64,000 nucleotides of DNA, from NCBI GenBank assembly GCA_013396995.1, contig VWZP01005240.1, positions 1,241,816-1,305,815 on the forward strand. Direction: 5' to 3'. The notes under the pieces are model-generated. The model had not been told where the DNA came from and did not search any database. It worked only from the letters and a program-made list of their open reading frames with translations. The translations under genes and the position numbers were made by a program. The DNA is from Dicaeum eximium. Lineage: Eukaryota; Chordata; Aves; Passeriformes; Dicaeidae. Below are positions 15,201-30,200 of the stretch, in pieces. The stretch's first letter is position 1. Every line of letters begins with the position of its first letter.

Positions 15201-18200
15201 GGGACAGTTTAAAAGTAAGGAAAGAATATGAGAACTTTTCAACCTTCAGGTAGATCCACATCTAAATAATTTATGATCTTAGTTAAACTTGAATTTTTCT
15301 GGTTTCGTTAGGAAATACCTGCTTTGAACAATTCATTTTTATCAGTGATACAAGATTGGAAAAAAATTATATTTATGTATATTTCCTTGGTAACTATTTA
15401 ACTGAAAAACAGAAATTTATTGATGAAGATAAAGATACTGAAAAATGCTGAAAAGAATGTGGGTTTTTCTACAATTTTCTAATTTTTAGGAAAATACGTG
15501 ACTTTTAGCACATGGCCTTTAATGCTGAGAATCTCCTTAGCTTTTAGATAATTGCTATCCATGTTCTGAACGATAGGAGTGCAAATTCTCTGGAGGTGAT
15601 AAAATCACAATGAAGCCACTGCAACTGACAATTATGCAAGCCAATACCGAATTCAGACTTTTTTTGTATCTAATAGTAGCTATTTATTTCTTAAAGGAAT
15701 TGATACTTTCACTAAGCCATCAAAAGATTCAATAGCTATGGAGACTATGGCAGTTTCAATGTTGAAACAGTATCAGTTCAGTTTTATAATTCCACTTGAA
15801 CTGTTGGAGATTGTTTGCTTTAACATAGCAGAAAAATGGCTAGTAATAAAGGTTTCCTTTCACTTATACCACCTTATATCTTACGTGCTTGCTTTCAGAC
15901 AAACTTTCTAAGTACTACTTCTCCTATGAAGAAATTCAGTTGTGCCTGATCAGAAATATCATGTGAAGGCCTCCTAACCATGACTGTTAGTTTGGCATGA
16001 CTCGGGGAAAAAGGGACAGTTTTTTGAACACAACAGCCTCAGAGAGTGGAGACTTGGGAAGAATCTTAAATGTAGCCTAAGTACAATCCCTTACTTGAAT
16101 ACTACAAGAAGTATCTCCTGCTCAGTAGAAAGATACTTTCATCAATTCACCAGCCTACATTTCAAAAAACCAACACTACCAATTCCATGTTAGTACCAAT
16201 TCTGTTTGGTCAAATAAAAAGTGTAGGATTGCTGTGAATTAATAGAGGTACTTCTCTCACTTGGTAAACCAAGAATTCTAGAGAGCCACTGCAGGCCTCT
16301 TCCAAGGAAATGTGATGATAAAGTTTTGCTTTCATTATAATGCGAGTGATGCTGCTCCTCATCATACATTTCACCCCAAGATATTGTTTTCTTGATTAAA
16401 TTTATAATTATAACATTGTGTAAAGCATATTATTAAAACACCACATCACTTTACTGACCCCAAGAAAATTTAAACATTAATAAATTATTTCAGCCTTGAA
16501 AAAAAATGTCTCGTGTTCTTGAAGATATTACTTAATACTTGCAACTTGCTGGATGTTATTCATCATCAAATATCTCCAAATCTACTTTTAAGTAGCAGGC
16601 TGTGTGCCTGCACAAAAATCAATGATATTACACTACTGCAAAACCAGATTAATGGAATAGTGAATCAATAAAACACTGTGACAGATTTAGTTCATCTCCC
16701 TGTCTTCATTAGAGCACCATTTAAAAATCCTTGAGAACTTTTGGAAGAAAACAAAAAGGGTAGATAGAATTTTAGTAGGTAATAACATTTGCAGCATTGG
16801 AGTATGTTCGATTTAAGTTGCGTTTGTGATGACTACATACACTGATTTTTCAGCCTTTGTTGTTGTTGTTGTTTTTTAACTTGCAATGCTCCCAACTTTC
16901 CAGAAAATATGCAGGTGCCTGTATAATACCTTGCCTTTCTGTCTTCCATTTTTGCGTCTATTAAAATAATCCACAGACCACCTGAAGCTGAATACCATTC
17001 ATGTCGGTAATACCTGATTTTACATTTTTGCTTTTACAATTTAATACGCAGCCCTATAAAAGTATGATAAGACACTTAACATTTTGGTAATGAAAATGAC
17101 AAAGCATTTATCAGTGTATTTTGCTCTGATGTTAGAAATACCAGAAATACCAGCAAGTTGGAGGATATTTTCCTTAGCTGAATACAGCTCCCTAGAGTTC
17201 ACTGATATTCTGATATATTTTAATGAGCTAAACAATTGGTTTAAGCAACATAGTAAGGATAGAGTAAAACTAATATCTGACTACATGTAAGATAGATGAT
17301 AAATCTAGATTAATTTTCATGACTGAAATCAAAATGATAAAAAATCATGCTGCTGGCCGGGAGCAGTTAGATCCACTTTGGCTTTCGGGATGTGGCAAAA
17401 TATGAATTTCCCTGAATTAATTCCTTTACTTATCAAAATACAGTATGAGCTTGTAAAATAAAATTTGCCACATGTCTTAATTTCATATTTTTCATAATGT
17501 CCAAAGTCACACTCAACCATGTGCAGGATACTGCTGAATTCTTGGAAGAGTGTCCCTTGGTTTGTGCCTCTTAGAAATTTGCTGGGAAACTGCTGCTGTA
17601 ACATCTGAATAGAAGCCCATAAAACTTTATACATGTTATAAGTCTGCAGTATGGAAAGTCAATTTATAATTTCCTAACACTTCCTTCTGGCTTTGAATTA
17701 AAATGAGTAAATACTGCAGAACAAGACCAATCACTCAACTGTGGTTATAAATAATAATCCTGAAAGTACTCTACAGGAGAAAGGACTACGAGTTAAGAAT
17801 TACTGTATGACAGATAATATGAAGTGTTAGCAATGAAATAATTGCTATAAAACAAATACCAACTTTCCACTGTGTAAACAATCAACCACAAAATTTAATT
17901 TTAAGAAGTCTAATAAAACATCCTATATTGGAATTGTCTTCCAGTTTTCAGCCTTTCTACAACAAGCACAAATATAAATCATCTCATAATATATAAATTC
18001 TGATAAAAAGATTTATTCCAGAAATGGATTTTAATATTCCAAAATTAATTTTATAAATATACACTTTATGGTTATTAATGCTCTGTTTTCATACTTAGTA
18101 CAGAAGTATTATCATGGTGATGAGTTAAAAACATTTATTTATCACAGTGCCAACTCTGCAATCCATTTTGTCTCACTCCAATGTCTAAGTGTCACACTTA

Positions 18201-21200
18201 TTTTTAAATGCAAAGAGAAAAACTAAAAATAGTTAAGAATTTTTACTAATGTTTGCCATAACACACTCAACAGTGTTTAAAATTACAAACGAGCCTAACT
18301 TTGAAAATTGGCTGAAATCCCCAGTCGGTTCTGTTCAATTTCATTTCCATGAATTGACATCTGTAAACTAACAATTCCGATTTTTTTTACTTATATTTCT
18401 TTTCCTTTTTTTACACTAATGAGCAAATATACATAGGAACAAGTACACATTAAATATCACTTACTTTGGCAGTACCAGAATCTGTACAACAAAAATGCAG
18501 AAGAATATGAGACAGGCACAAGTCACATAATACTTGAACGCAGGCAGGGTAGTTGCTCGATACTAGAAGAAAATAAAAGCAAGTATTAAAAACACAATTG
18601 CCAAAGCAGATGGAATAGCACCCAACTGAATTTTCAGCTTAAAGATGCCCATATGTATAGGCAGTTTTCGGCAAAATTTTTAGATTTTAGTAAATTTCCT
18701 CTTCTTCAGTGACTTCACATCCACTCACATAGGGCTAGGGACTATCAGACATAGTATTAATACTTTTGTTTATTGAAGAACAGCCAAGTCAAATGGGTTT
18801 GCCTTGTTCCTCCACTGAACAGACTATCCCAAACTCATCATAAAATGTTGAATTAAGAAAAAAATTCCCGTCACAAAAAAAAAAGGTAACCCCACCAAAA
18901 GGAAAAAGTTTAAGCATAAGTTAAAATATTTTTAGGAATGGCCAAGCATTCTTCACAGATTACAACATTCTTTGTGATTAATTCCTCAAACTGATTTTCA
19001 ATTATTGATAAATACTGAATGGGCTGAAGCAGTTATATAAAATGCAATATTAATTTACACAGGAAACTTCTGAGCTCAAAAAGTAGCAAAGTGGAAGCTG
19101 TGCTATAGAGCATAGTTAGCAACCACACTGATATTTACTGAACCTATACTATTACTTCAATTAAAATATTTTATGTCTTTGTTAAAAGGCCTCATATGTC
19201 CACTGTTACTATTTAACACTTGATATTCTTAGGAGAGAGTCAATTTGATCTGTTTTGTCATGAGAAAAATCTATTTATCTCTAATTAGTCTGTCTAGAGA
19301 CATGAGAATTAAGCAATGAAATATTTATCAGAGTTGCTCTGCTATTTGAGATAGACATATCTAGGTTGAAACCAATTAAGTACTCAAAGGGAAATGATCT
19401 AAGTAGCTATTAAAGTTACTTACCCTATCCTAGTTTTTTTTTTCCCCAAAGGATAAAAGTTCAAGATTTAATTACTAAAAAAAAATACCAAAGATTATTT
19501 TCACAAAGTGCTGGAGATGCAAACTTCAGAAAATGGAAAGTGCATGAGCTGTGCCTTCCAACTGCAAGCACACAGCTGTGTCTCTTGCTTAATGCCAAGT
19601 TCTGCCCATGAAACCAGTGCCCCAAACTTTACATGAATATGTATAAACTCATTTTGGCAACATGACAGCTTTTTTCACTTTTGAAATGCATGACAAATTA
19701 AAAGCAATTCTTATCACTTATCTAACTGAATTACAAGGCATAAATATGTCTTTGCTTGATGGGTACCTTTGCAGCAAGTACTGCTCTTCACCTGTCAAAT
19801 ATGATTGTAGTCATCCTGTTCAACAATTTTGAACCTTGAGCTGCTATTAAAATTTCACAGAATTCCAATCTACTTTTAAATTTGTTTCAGTGTTTCACAC
19901 TTCTCCAGGCACTTCCTAATGAAGGCAGACAACTCACTCCTTAGGTTAAACAATTATGTTGCTTTGTTATTTTTCTGTACTTTCAGGTCCCATAGGGCCA
20001 GAAAACCTATTTAAATCAAAAGCAGACTTCTTACTAAGTTCTTTAAAGCCAAGACTGGACTGGAGAGTCATTAAAAGGCAGTAAAAAAGATATTACAAAG
20101 CTGGGTCCAAAAATAACAATTAGCTCTTTGCTGTTCCACAGCATTCTACATCCAGATATTAGACTTCTACCAGGAGTATTGACTCAGCCAAATAACTTAG
20201 CCCCCAAATTTTCTCCCAAGTCCTTGTCCAAAGTACACATATGAGGTATTTCTCTCAAGTTCTCTTTCAGAGTTCATTGGTTACTAACACCCACATTAAA
20301 ATCTCATGTGCTGCCAGGCACGGCTTTGATCCAATCAGTGACCCCCCAAACACTGAGGATGAGACCACACCAGGTCTTGCTTCTTCTCTCTCTTCTCTCC
20401 TCTAAACAGGCTCAAGAAGCCTTGAAATATTTTCCACCCTAATGCATTGCCAAGCAACACATGCCTTTATCAGCTAGCCATAACAACTATTCTCCTGAGC
20501 TGTGAAAGAATCTGAAAATCATTTTGGATGCTTTGAACTGAAAGATACCTACAAAAATAATTAAGCATGTATTCAACCACCACATGGGACACAGAAGATA
20601 CTTGCTGGACAATGTGAGCACAGCATGGTAATACTTCCTTCTAGCCCCTTCTCATCAAATTCACCAATTTCCACAGCCAGTTGTGCTCCAGCCTACCTCT
20701 TACTTCCCCAAAGGACAGCACAGCTGCTCAGCCATCAGCTGCCCTATGCTCATGAGAAAATAGAAAGAGGCACCTCCCCAGTCTTCCTGCTGCAGCTGTG
20801 TCAGTGCATACAAATACACTCAAGGTCCACAGGGCCATAAAACAATGAAAAGGCCTGACTTACTGAACTTATTGAAAATAACTTACTTCTTTTTCCAGAG
20901 TCTTATTATAGAAAAGAAGTGATATCCTTTGAATGTCTTCAGATTTAAGCCACTGCCTAGAAGAGAGAAGGAACATTATCACTGATATAGGAAGAAAGTA
21001 GTCCTGTACTTTTCCATTACTGAAATGCAGCAAAATAAGAAAATAAGTTGGAATTAGGCAAGTTCACGTGTATTGCAGTGTATATGGTGAATTTCACTGA
21101 CAGCAAAAGTGGAGACTGAAAATCCCCTCTCCTTTTTGGCTTCTATTGCTAAGGTACACATGAAAAAAACCTTCGATGAACAATTGCTTTTCTGTTGATG

Positions 21201-24200
21201 ATGCCTAAGGAGAATCAACTGAGATATTTACATGATGGAATTCTAACAGTGATATTCCACTCATGTCCAAAATACTGTAGTATAGCTGGTGGACAGAAGA
21301 GGACCTGAGACAAAACCAGGCCTAGACAAGGTACGTTTAGGAAGGGCATTGTTACAACATGCAGGAGTGGTGGGGAGCTAAGTTACACTTCACAAACTCC
21401 TACTGCAAACAAAAATGCAACAAACATTATTGAAAGAGGTGGGGTGGAGGGATTTTGTCTTTGAACTGTTTCAGTCTCTTGGCCACAGCCCTGCACTATA
21501 GAGGTAGATTTTGATCTTTTTGCTGAATGTAAGACCTTCTTCCCTGCTTTAACATGAGAAATAGCATAAATACTTGCATTGAAACAACAAATCTATTTTA
21601 AACTAAGTGAATCTTAACAAAAGTTTGACATAACTTTTACAAAATGAGATGTTCTAATATGAAAGCCTACATTTATTTTAATAGACACTCAAAAAGATAT
21701 AGAATATTTAAATGTCAAGAGGGTTTGGCCGCTTGTTCCTCAAGGGCACAACACAAATTTGAAAACAAAAAATTAATTAAACAGATTAGTTCTCTGGACA
21801 TACAGTACTTGAGATTGAACAATAGTAGCAGGGACTGAGATTTTTTTCCAGCATTTCCACCAATAACTTTAAATTAGGCTCTAAACTAGTAGTGTAGCTA
21901 ATGCCTTTTAAATAAAAGGGAATGTCTCAACTGACAGTCCATAATGCAAATAAGTAGCAGCAGTGAACCACAGTGGAACATATCCTAAATTAAAGTCCTG
22001 GAGAACAGGAGTGGACAGAGTGGAGTGTAAGCTATTAGCTTTAATTTATGAAATGGAAAATATTTGTTTCCTTGTCTGGGAGACTGTCCCTCTTCCTGTG
22101 CAATCAGTTGCATTAAAAAAAGGGTCTGTAAACATATTCAGTTCTCAGAATGCTAAACTCAGAAATATATTTCCCTTTTTGCTCTGCAATGGTTCCCATC
22201 TATGTGTGATCACAGTTAGGATTCTGAGAAGAAAGGGAACTGGACAGGTGGTGTACATATAGCACAATTTTGTTTGGGTTCACCTTTAATCCACTGGAGA
22301 AAACATTCTGTTTGCGGAATACTTTTGATAAACTGTGAAAATGAAAATGAAAGGTTTTTTCCCATTTAGTTACAAAAATTAAACAAGAAGTAACCCTCTT
22401 CCCCAAATAGTTAACTTTTTTCTTGTTTTTTCTTATGGTATCTGACAGGTGGATTGATTTAATTACCATCAGCACACTGCTAAAAAGTTCTCTCTGTGGA
22501 TCTACTCCCAAGGGCCCAATTTGGTTACACACTTGATCTCATGTGAAGTCAGGAGTGCCATTTGGAGCACGTGCTGCCTCATTCTCCACATTACAAGCTC
22601 ACATTTTCTGAAGCTTTTAGTTCTTCTTAGAAGTTCAGAAAAAAAATATACTGGTTTTACGTAGCAGACGCTGAGAGGTCTGAGATGAGGGAAGCAGTAC
22701 CACACAAATGAAGTGGAGACCGAGTACAGAAGAGGGAGCACAAAGTCACATAACTTTGGCACAGACATAAGGGCTAAAAAAATTCTGCCTTCAGCCTGAC
22801 TCCCTGATGAGTCTGAAAATTGCCAAAGTATTTGCAAGTACCTGAGGACATGTCTATTGGGAAACTAGGTATCAAAGTTTGGCTTAATTCTTTTGCAATT
22901 CCAGGAACAACACAGACAGACATCTGAATTCTGCCTGTATCCCCAGAGGTGTGTGGTTTCATAGGGCTTGTACTGCTTGACAATGTACAGCAAGGAATTA
23001 TGCACAGAACATAGCAGCTCCATGACTTAAAGGAAAAAAGAGCAAAGACAGTGTGTCCCTTTAACACAGCAACCTACTCACCAAAGACCCACTGGCTTTA
23101 CTTTAGCCACCCTGTAGGAACACATTTAGCCCTCTGTAGGTACATATTTAGCTAGCAGATGGCCATCCCTCCATCTCATGTCCTACAGGAGTTCCCTAGG
23201 CACCAAGGCTTGGGATGGCTTAAGTAGGGCTGCTCACCCCCAGCCTGTGCAGGACAGGCACTTTGAGCCAGGAGCGCTTTGCTCAACATACAGGGAAAAG
23301 AAACCCATGGAGAAAGTGTGATGTTACACCCTAATGGCTAAGGACCAGAAGCTCTTTATTCTTCACTCACTCTTGCAATAAGGTTTTTTAAATTTTCTTC
23401 ATTCAGTCATAGACCTATTTGCCATACAATCCAAACATTACATTTAATAGCATTTAGAAATGCCAATTTTCTTATAGACTTTCTTAAAAGTTTTCTCTTT
23501 GATTCACAAAACCTTTTGTTTAGTTTCACAACCACTTGTTCACTCTAGCTGATAATGTTATTTTCATTTTACAGATGAAAACATGAGGCACAAAAATATG
23601 CACAATTATAAAGAAAACAAAAATGTGATTAGTTTTGTGTCCGAAGTATAGAAAATACTTTATTTACCTTTTTTTGTGTGCTTAGCCTTCACAGAATTAA
23701 AATATTATTGAATTACCTCAACATATGAGGACTCAGCACTTTTTATAACTTATTCCTGAGTATTAATCAATTGAATCATAGCTTTTAAGAGATTCATTCA
23801 GAAAATCAATACAGAGCTAGGTAGAGAATCTAGTTCTGAAGGGTGACATTCAAACTTTCTGATACATAAGATAATTTCTTATCTTTTTGCAATTTCCCAT
23901 GTAACTCACAAAATGCAATGAAACTTTTTCAGAAACATTTTTTATGCCCAAGTTTCTCTGAATTTTATGTACTAATTAGATAAGACAGGGATCATCTAGG
24001 ATAAAACAACATACAATAGGGTGACACCAATATTTTAATGCAGTTATACAGATGCTTTACTTTTGACATCAAAACATAATTTTTGAAATCCCTTTATCAG
24101 AACAAGTATACCTAAGGACACAAGAAATCTGCCAAAATTTATATAGCTGTTTTAGGCAAGTCTAGTATAATCAAAAGGCTTTGCCTATCACATGACCTAC

Positions 24201-27200
24201 CCTATTTCACTGTGTTCTCTCTATGACCTATAAATATCAACACTCTTCCAAAATCACTGAAAAAATTTTCCTAAATCCAAGTACCATTTAATCGGACTAA
24301 AAGATGAAAAAACCCAAAATGTGACATATGAACATTTAATAATTAGATGTAATACTCAGCTGATTAAGATTCTGAGTAACAGAAGTGTGGGGGGGAAACA
24401 TGTAATTCATCACAATTATTGTCCACATTTTTGAACAGCAATTCCCTTATGTCATCAGAGAAATATAAGAAGCTTGAACACTTATTTTGGACTGGAATTG
24501 ATTTCTTTCCAGCCTTATCTATTCACCAGGAAACAGAAAACATCATACTGCCTCCAGCTCTTCCTAGGACACAGAAAAAAATACATGGCAGGTTGTCTCG
24601 CTCAGCAATTCCAACATGCCAACAAGATTAGCCTTCTCTAAGAAACCAGCCAACTAATTCAGAGACTGTGAGTTTAGGGAAAGTTTCTAATCCTGAGGAA
24701 TTGTTTCTGTGATAATTAGGAAGCATCAATTTTCACATCATCCTGATTCCTGAGCCAGTCATTTCTTGTGTCTTACTTCTCTGCCCCCAGGTAAGATAAA
24801 TCTGGAGTGTTACAGCCCTGAGTCTACAGACACAAACAGTTACAGAGCAAACTCCCTTTGCCAGGAAGATCAAGACAAGTCAATACCTCGGTCACACCGT
24901 GATTCACAGGCACTGTCTTATCTCATGTAGCAGAAGATGTTACTTTACAGCCTATCTTCAAAATGTGCAAGGCTTCCTACTCCAGTATTAGTGACACCTT
25001 TACAGTGTTCAGACTTGGTGTGCATGTGGGAGCAAAATATATTAAACACTGCCCTCTGTTGCAGATTTATGTCAAAGTTGGAAAGGACAAAGACAACAAA
25101 GGATAGAGGATAAAGCCATACTTCTGGGCATTGATTCCATCAATGGCTTGGATCATCCTCTCATTCAGCTCTTCCTCAAATCTTCTTTTCTGTGATTTCG
25201 TTCTGAAATGAAAAATGTGGAAAGTTACATCAAAAACAACAGCTATCATAAACTTGTGAGTTTATAATAAATTTTAAACATTTATACTGCAATAGGAACT
25301 ACAGGCATCAGGCATAATGACCCTCATATTGAGCGCTTTAAAAACCATCATAAGCCACAGTCTCACACACAAACACACACACACACACTCACAAATCTAC
25401 AGCTTAGCTATTAGGGACCACTTAAATACAAACACAAGAAAATATTTCATAAAAAACCAAGAGAGATCAAGAAACTCTGGTCTAAGGAAAGTCTTCCACT
25501 GTGTTATGAATTCATGAAAAAGAATGGGAATATGCTCAAATTCATAAAGTTTTTTTTTTAAAAAAACCTTGTCAGAATTGTGTGATGAGCACAATGTTTA
25601 GTGTACTAAGACACAATAGGTATGCCCTACCAAAATCCTGCTGACTCTTTTCTTTGAAATACATTATTATTTTTAATATGAAAACTGAGCATTGACTGAA
25701 ATTAGTTTCAAGCATATGTCATATTTCTCTATTTATGAGCCTTGTAACTAATCCGCAATTAAAAAAGCTTCTTTGTTTTTGGCTGGGTTCAGCATGAACC
25801 CAAGAAAGGATCATCACAATGGGTTTACATTTGCTAACATAAATTGCTTCAAACATCATCAATCCTTTCAGTAGTTGTGCTTTCCTTGAAAATGACATAT
25901 CTCAAATATTGACAAGTGATGTCTGTATTTGAAAACTTAAATCCACTCCTAACTTAAAACCAGTGTTTTATCTAAGAAGTCATTAGTCAGATCTGAAATT
26001 GGACACTTTCCTCACCAAAATATTCTTAACCTACAAATCGAACCCAGTTGAAGGTTACATGGATTTTCCTCAACATCAAGCTTTTGGGTTATTTCTCTAA
26101 AACTTAAAACCTGTTGCAAGTTTCAAATTAATACAGCAATTGCATTAGTGGACTGACAGGAAGTTTAAAACACACAATTGATTTCATGCTTATTCAATGA
26201 TAGCAAAATTAGGTAAGAAAGTGCTTAAAACTCATTTTTCACATAAATCGATCAGAGGAACAACCTAGGAGAAATACATAGACAGATGAGAAGACATTGT
26301 CCAACCAGAGTTAATCCTCTTGGCAGATCCTTAACAACATAATACTATTGTGTAATGCATTAGAGCTAAGACTTTCACAAACAGAAGCCTACAGTCAGGC
26401 TTCAAACCCTACATTTTCATATTCTAATAAAATACTGATTTACAAAGTGCTTATGATCACTGCAGCTCTATCCAGTGAGAACAATTAACTAGCTTATCTA
26501 GAATCCTAGTTACATGTCTGCCTAACTATGGACATTAGACACCAGTAATGGAAGAAAGTCCTTCCATAATATGATGTTTTGTGCCTTCTGAATCTGTTCT
26601 GGAGCGGTGTTTAGAAACACAAGAGCAAGAACACTTCAGAATCTTTAAGAACTGCATTATTTGCAAATGCCACAGCCCAGTGGTCTTTCATTGACTGATA
26701 GGAAATCTTTGGTCATACTGTCCAAATATAAATGTGCAGTTTTAGAATTAGACTCTTTATTAATATTATGCATATTCAGTCAAAATTGTTCACGTTCTGG
26801 AACTTAGCAATATTTTAGGTAATTGCATTGTAACCAGAGAAGAGACAATAACAATTCAAATTTTTAGAAGGTTCATTTAAATGACTTTACAGTATTTATG
26901 ATATCACCATCTTGCCCCAGTCATCAAGGTACCAAGCAGCAGCATGAAAACCTAAAGCCATTGTGATCTTGCAAACATTTTGTGTAGCAGGAGCACTATA
27001 AGAGGCCACAAGATACCTTTTGAATATATACTACTGCAAACATACTAAAGGCTTTAAAATAATAAACCAGAATACAAAGCAATTAAACAAATGTACAAAA
27101 TGCCTCTTAGTACATATTATTAGCAAATTATTAACAGCCCTTTCCATCTTCCCTTTTCTTACCCCTCTCTGGCTTCCTCCCAATTTTCCTGTATTTAATT

Positions 27201-30200
27201 TTCTTCCCACTGGTAGAGTACCTGGTTTGTAGTAGGTCACCAACAACAATTCAGAATATTGAATATTATTACTTGTGAATTTGCAATTCATAAGTAAAAT
27301 GTCTGCCAAATCTGTTTCCATAGCCCTTCTTTATGTAAGAGGTATACATAAAAACCAGTCTGTGTGAGCAATGGCCCTCAATATTTGAAAGCATACTAAT
27401 GTCTATTTAGCTATACGGACTTTCTATTAATAAGTAATTTTTAAAGATTGATTTACCTCTCTCTGCAGCGCTGAAAATGATATTGCCCCATAGGAACATC
27501 CTAAAAAACAAACAAATAAACAAGAAGAACCCTATTAATTACAATAGACTTTAATAATAAGTTGCTTTTAAAATAGGGTCAAGTAAGGAGAAATGTTTCC
27601 AGTGTAAATACTGTTAGCATTCCATTAAAACTGTCTAAAAGAAAAATCCAGCTAGAAGTGGAGTGACCTGGAATAAAACTCATCTATCAGTATAAACACA
27701 GGATAAACTAATACAACAGTCTGAATCCAAAAGTGTTTTGCTTTACCACAAAGACTTCAATGCCACCACAGTTTGGATATAGCCCAAATTCTTGCCAGCT
27801 TCAGCAAAAACCAATCTTAAGCGGTTTTGAAAAAAACAGACCTGAGTGCCAAATACAGACAATGGTCATTATTTTTTAATTAACAGCAAAGGCAGCCATC
27901 ACAGCCACATTTATTTTATGATTAATAGTGATGGCTGGGTACTTCCTGTAATGAACCTGTCACAACCCACATTCTGATGCACTATATTTATTAAACAAGA
28001 ATATGTCTCATCAGTACAGGAACAAAAATGAATGCCAATGTTGAAAACTATCAGAATTTACCTTCACGCTTTCTCTTTTAAGAAGTAGAAGAAAATGCAA
28101 TGTACAAGCTATAGATTGTCAGTCTCTTACTGACAGCAGTATAACAGTGTTAGCAAAATTAAAAAGAAATCTGTTCAATGTAAAAGATGCAACATTGAAA
28201 TACAGTACTCTAAAACTCAGGAAACTCAGGCCTTCAACCACAGCTAAGGATTTGTAGGTGCCCCTTCAAAAGCTAGATGTTACAGTGAGTATGGACTTGG
28301 TTCCTGGGGTACTCTGAATAAAGTCCACTCAAAGTATCAGGGATTGATTATTCTAACTTCACAGCCTTTGCTCCAGGTTTGGCCATTTTCCAAGCGGAGA
28401 ATGCTGCTAAACAGTCAATAAATCTCTAGAAATTTGTCTGTATTAAAGGATTTCCTTCCTAAAGGTGTTGCATTCTGGGTTTATGTTCAAAATACCTTTC
28501 CACAATATGAAGAGCAGCCACTGTGCATGCTGTGACTTGCGGGGGGTCTGAGCTCAGAGTTTTGTACTTTAGTAAGTGTGCTGGGCACCTTATAATTCAG
28601 AGATGCACTTACAGGAAGACATGGCTTCTAAGAGCCTAATCCAAAACTCCCATTCCAATGGAAAAGCTTCCAGTAACTTCACTGGGTTTATGCCCTGAAC
28701 AACTGCATGTATCTTCTTCTACCAGAAATAAGCAGGTATTTAGCAGTGAGCAGCTTTCTCCTTTCAAATATTGCTATATTGTACGAAATGACATAAGTAG
28801 GCCCCTACTGTTGTGCTTATCTTGCCGTTTTCAGTGGTCATGCTGTCCCTGTGGTGCAAGTGTGCAAATGGCTTGGCTGCTCCCCAGGATTCCAGGTACC
28901 GGGTCATGCGCACTGAAGCTCTCATTTTGGCTCCATCAAGAGTGTGCCGAGGCCGAATGTGGTGCTGAGGGCTTCTCTTCTCTCCCTGGTTGACAGAGGA
29001 CAAAAGGTGATTTCAGCCTTTGTGTTCACGACCTTTTGAAGCAGGAGTGCATCATCTGCCACCAGAGATCTCCATGATTAGGGACTTATAAATGGAGAGA
29101 TGCTAAGAACCTGTAATTCTTAATGATATTGCTGGGAAACATCAGAGACTTATTTCTGAAGAGCGGGAAACATTTGCACTGCAAACATATATTTGTAGGC
29201 ATCAGTAACAGCTCTGATCAATATCTTATTGGAGTGAATTATTCAATAGAGATTAGTGGTTCTGCTCAAAAACAAGTACAACTGGCCACAAAATAAAAGT
29301 ACTACTAACCTTAGGATTGATTACAAAATAAGTCTTAACATTATGCTCTTTCAGATATGGGTCCCTCACATCTCCGTCCCCATCTTCCACTTTGTAAGCT
29401 CCATTCAAATGTGCCAAGGTGACTGAGGTGATGTGAACACGGCTGAAATTATATTTTAAAAAAAGGACAAAGTCACAAATACTGATCAAAAGCATAATTT
29501 AAACCTGATCAACCTTTTTCACTTGCTTTTGGATACACCTTTTATTTGCTGCTCACTTCTTTTGCAGTCCCTCTAATCTAAATTTTAGAAGTTCTAATGG
29601 GCATAAATCTAAAGGTTTCCATCCAGAAAAAAAAAAGCAGCTCTTTAAATCACAGGAAATGCTGAGTGCCCCAGTTTTGTTTGTTTGTTTTTCTCAAGAC
29701 AGCACCTAAGAATTAGTTCAGGAATCTCCATGAAGGCTGATGGCTTAAGACATGGTGCCTATGCATTTCTTCATGACTGAAAAATCCACGTGTCCAAAGG
29801 TTAACAGAGAAGGCTCTTACCCTGGGACTCCCCCAGCTTCCATGTGATTGGCCAGGGTGACATCATGGGACCACACATCATACTGCCACTTCTGCAGCCC
29901 GATGACACCGCAGAGCACGTTCCCGGAGTGCACTCCCACGCGCATGTTAATATCCACTCCAGTCGCGTCCCTCACTTTCCTGCGGTTCAGAATAAAGCCT
30001 CTGTTAACATACATAATAGGCCCTTTGCTTTCTTTTAACTTACCAGTCAAATTATGTGTGTGGCACATCCCTGGAAGTACTCAAGGCCAGGTTGGATGGG
30101 ACTTGGCGCAACCTGCTCTAGTGGGAGGTGTCCCTGCCCATGGCAGGGGAGGTCTTTAAGGCCCATTCCAACCCAAAAAACTCTGTCATTCTATGATTCT

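Larger units (their letters stand above)
12801..18464 (-). other. ADCY2: ADCY2 intron j-k (5.7 kb)
   Basis: This is AT-rich intron sequence. It contains an imperfect TTCA repeat at 13426-13457 and a short TTG run at 16857-16872. I see no exon or mobile element. Confidence 0.85.
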
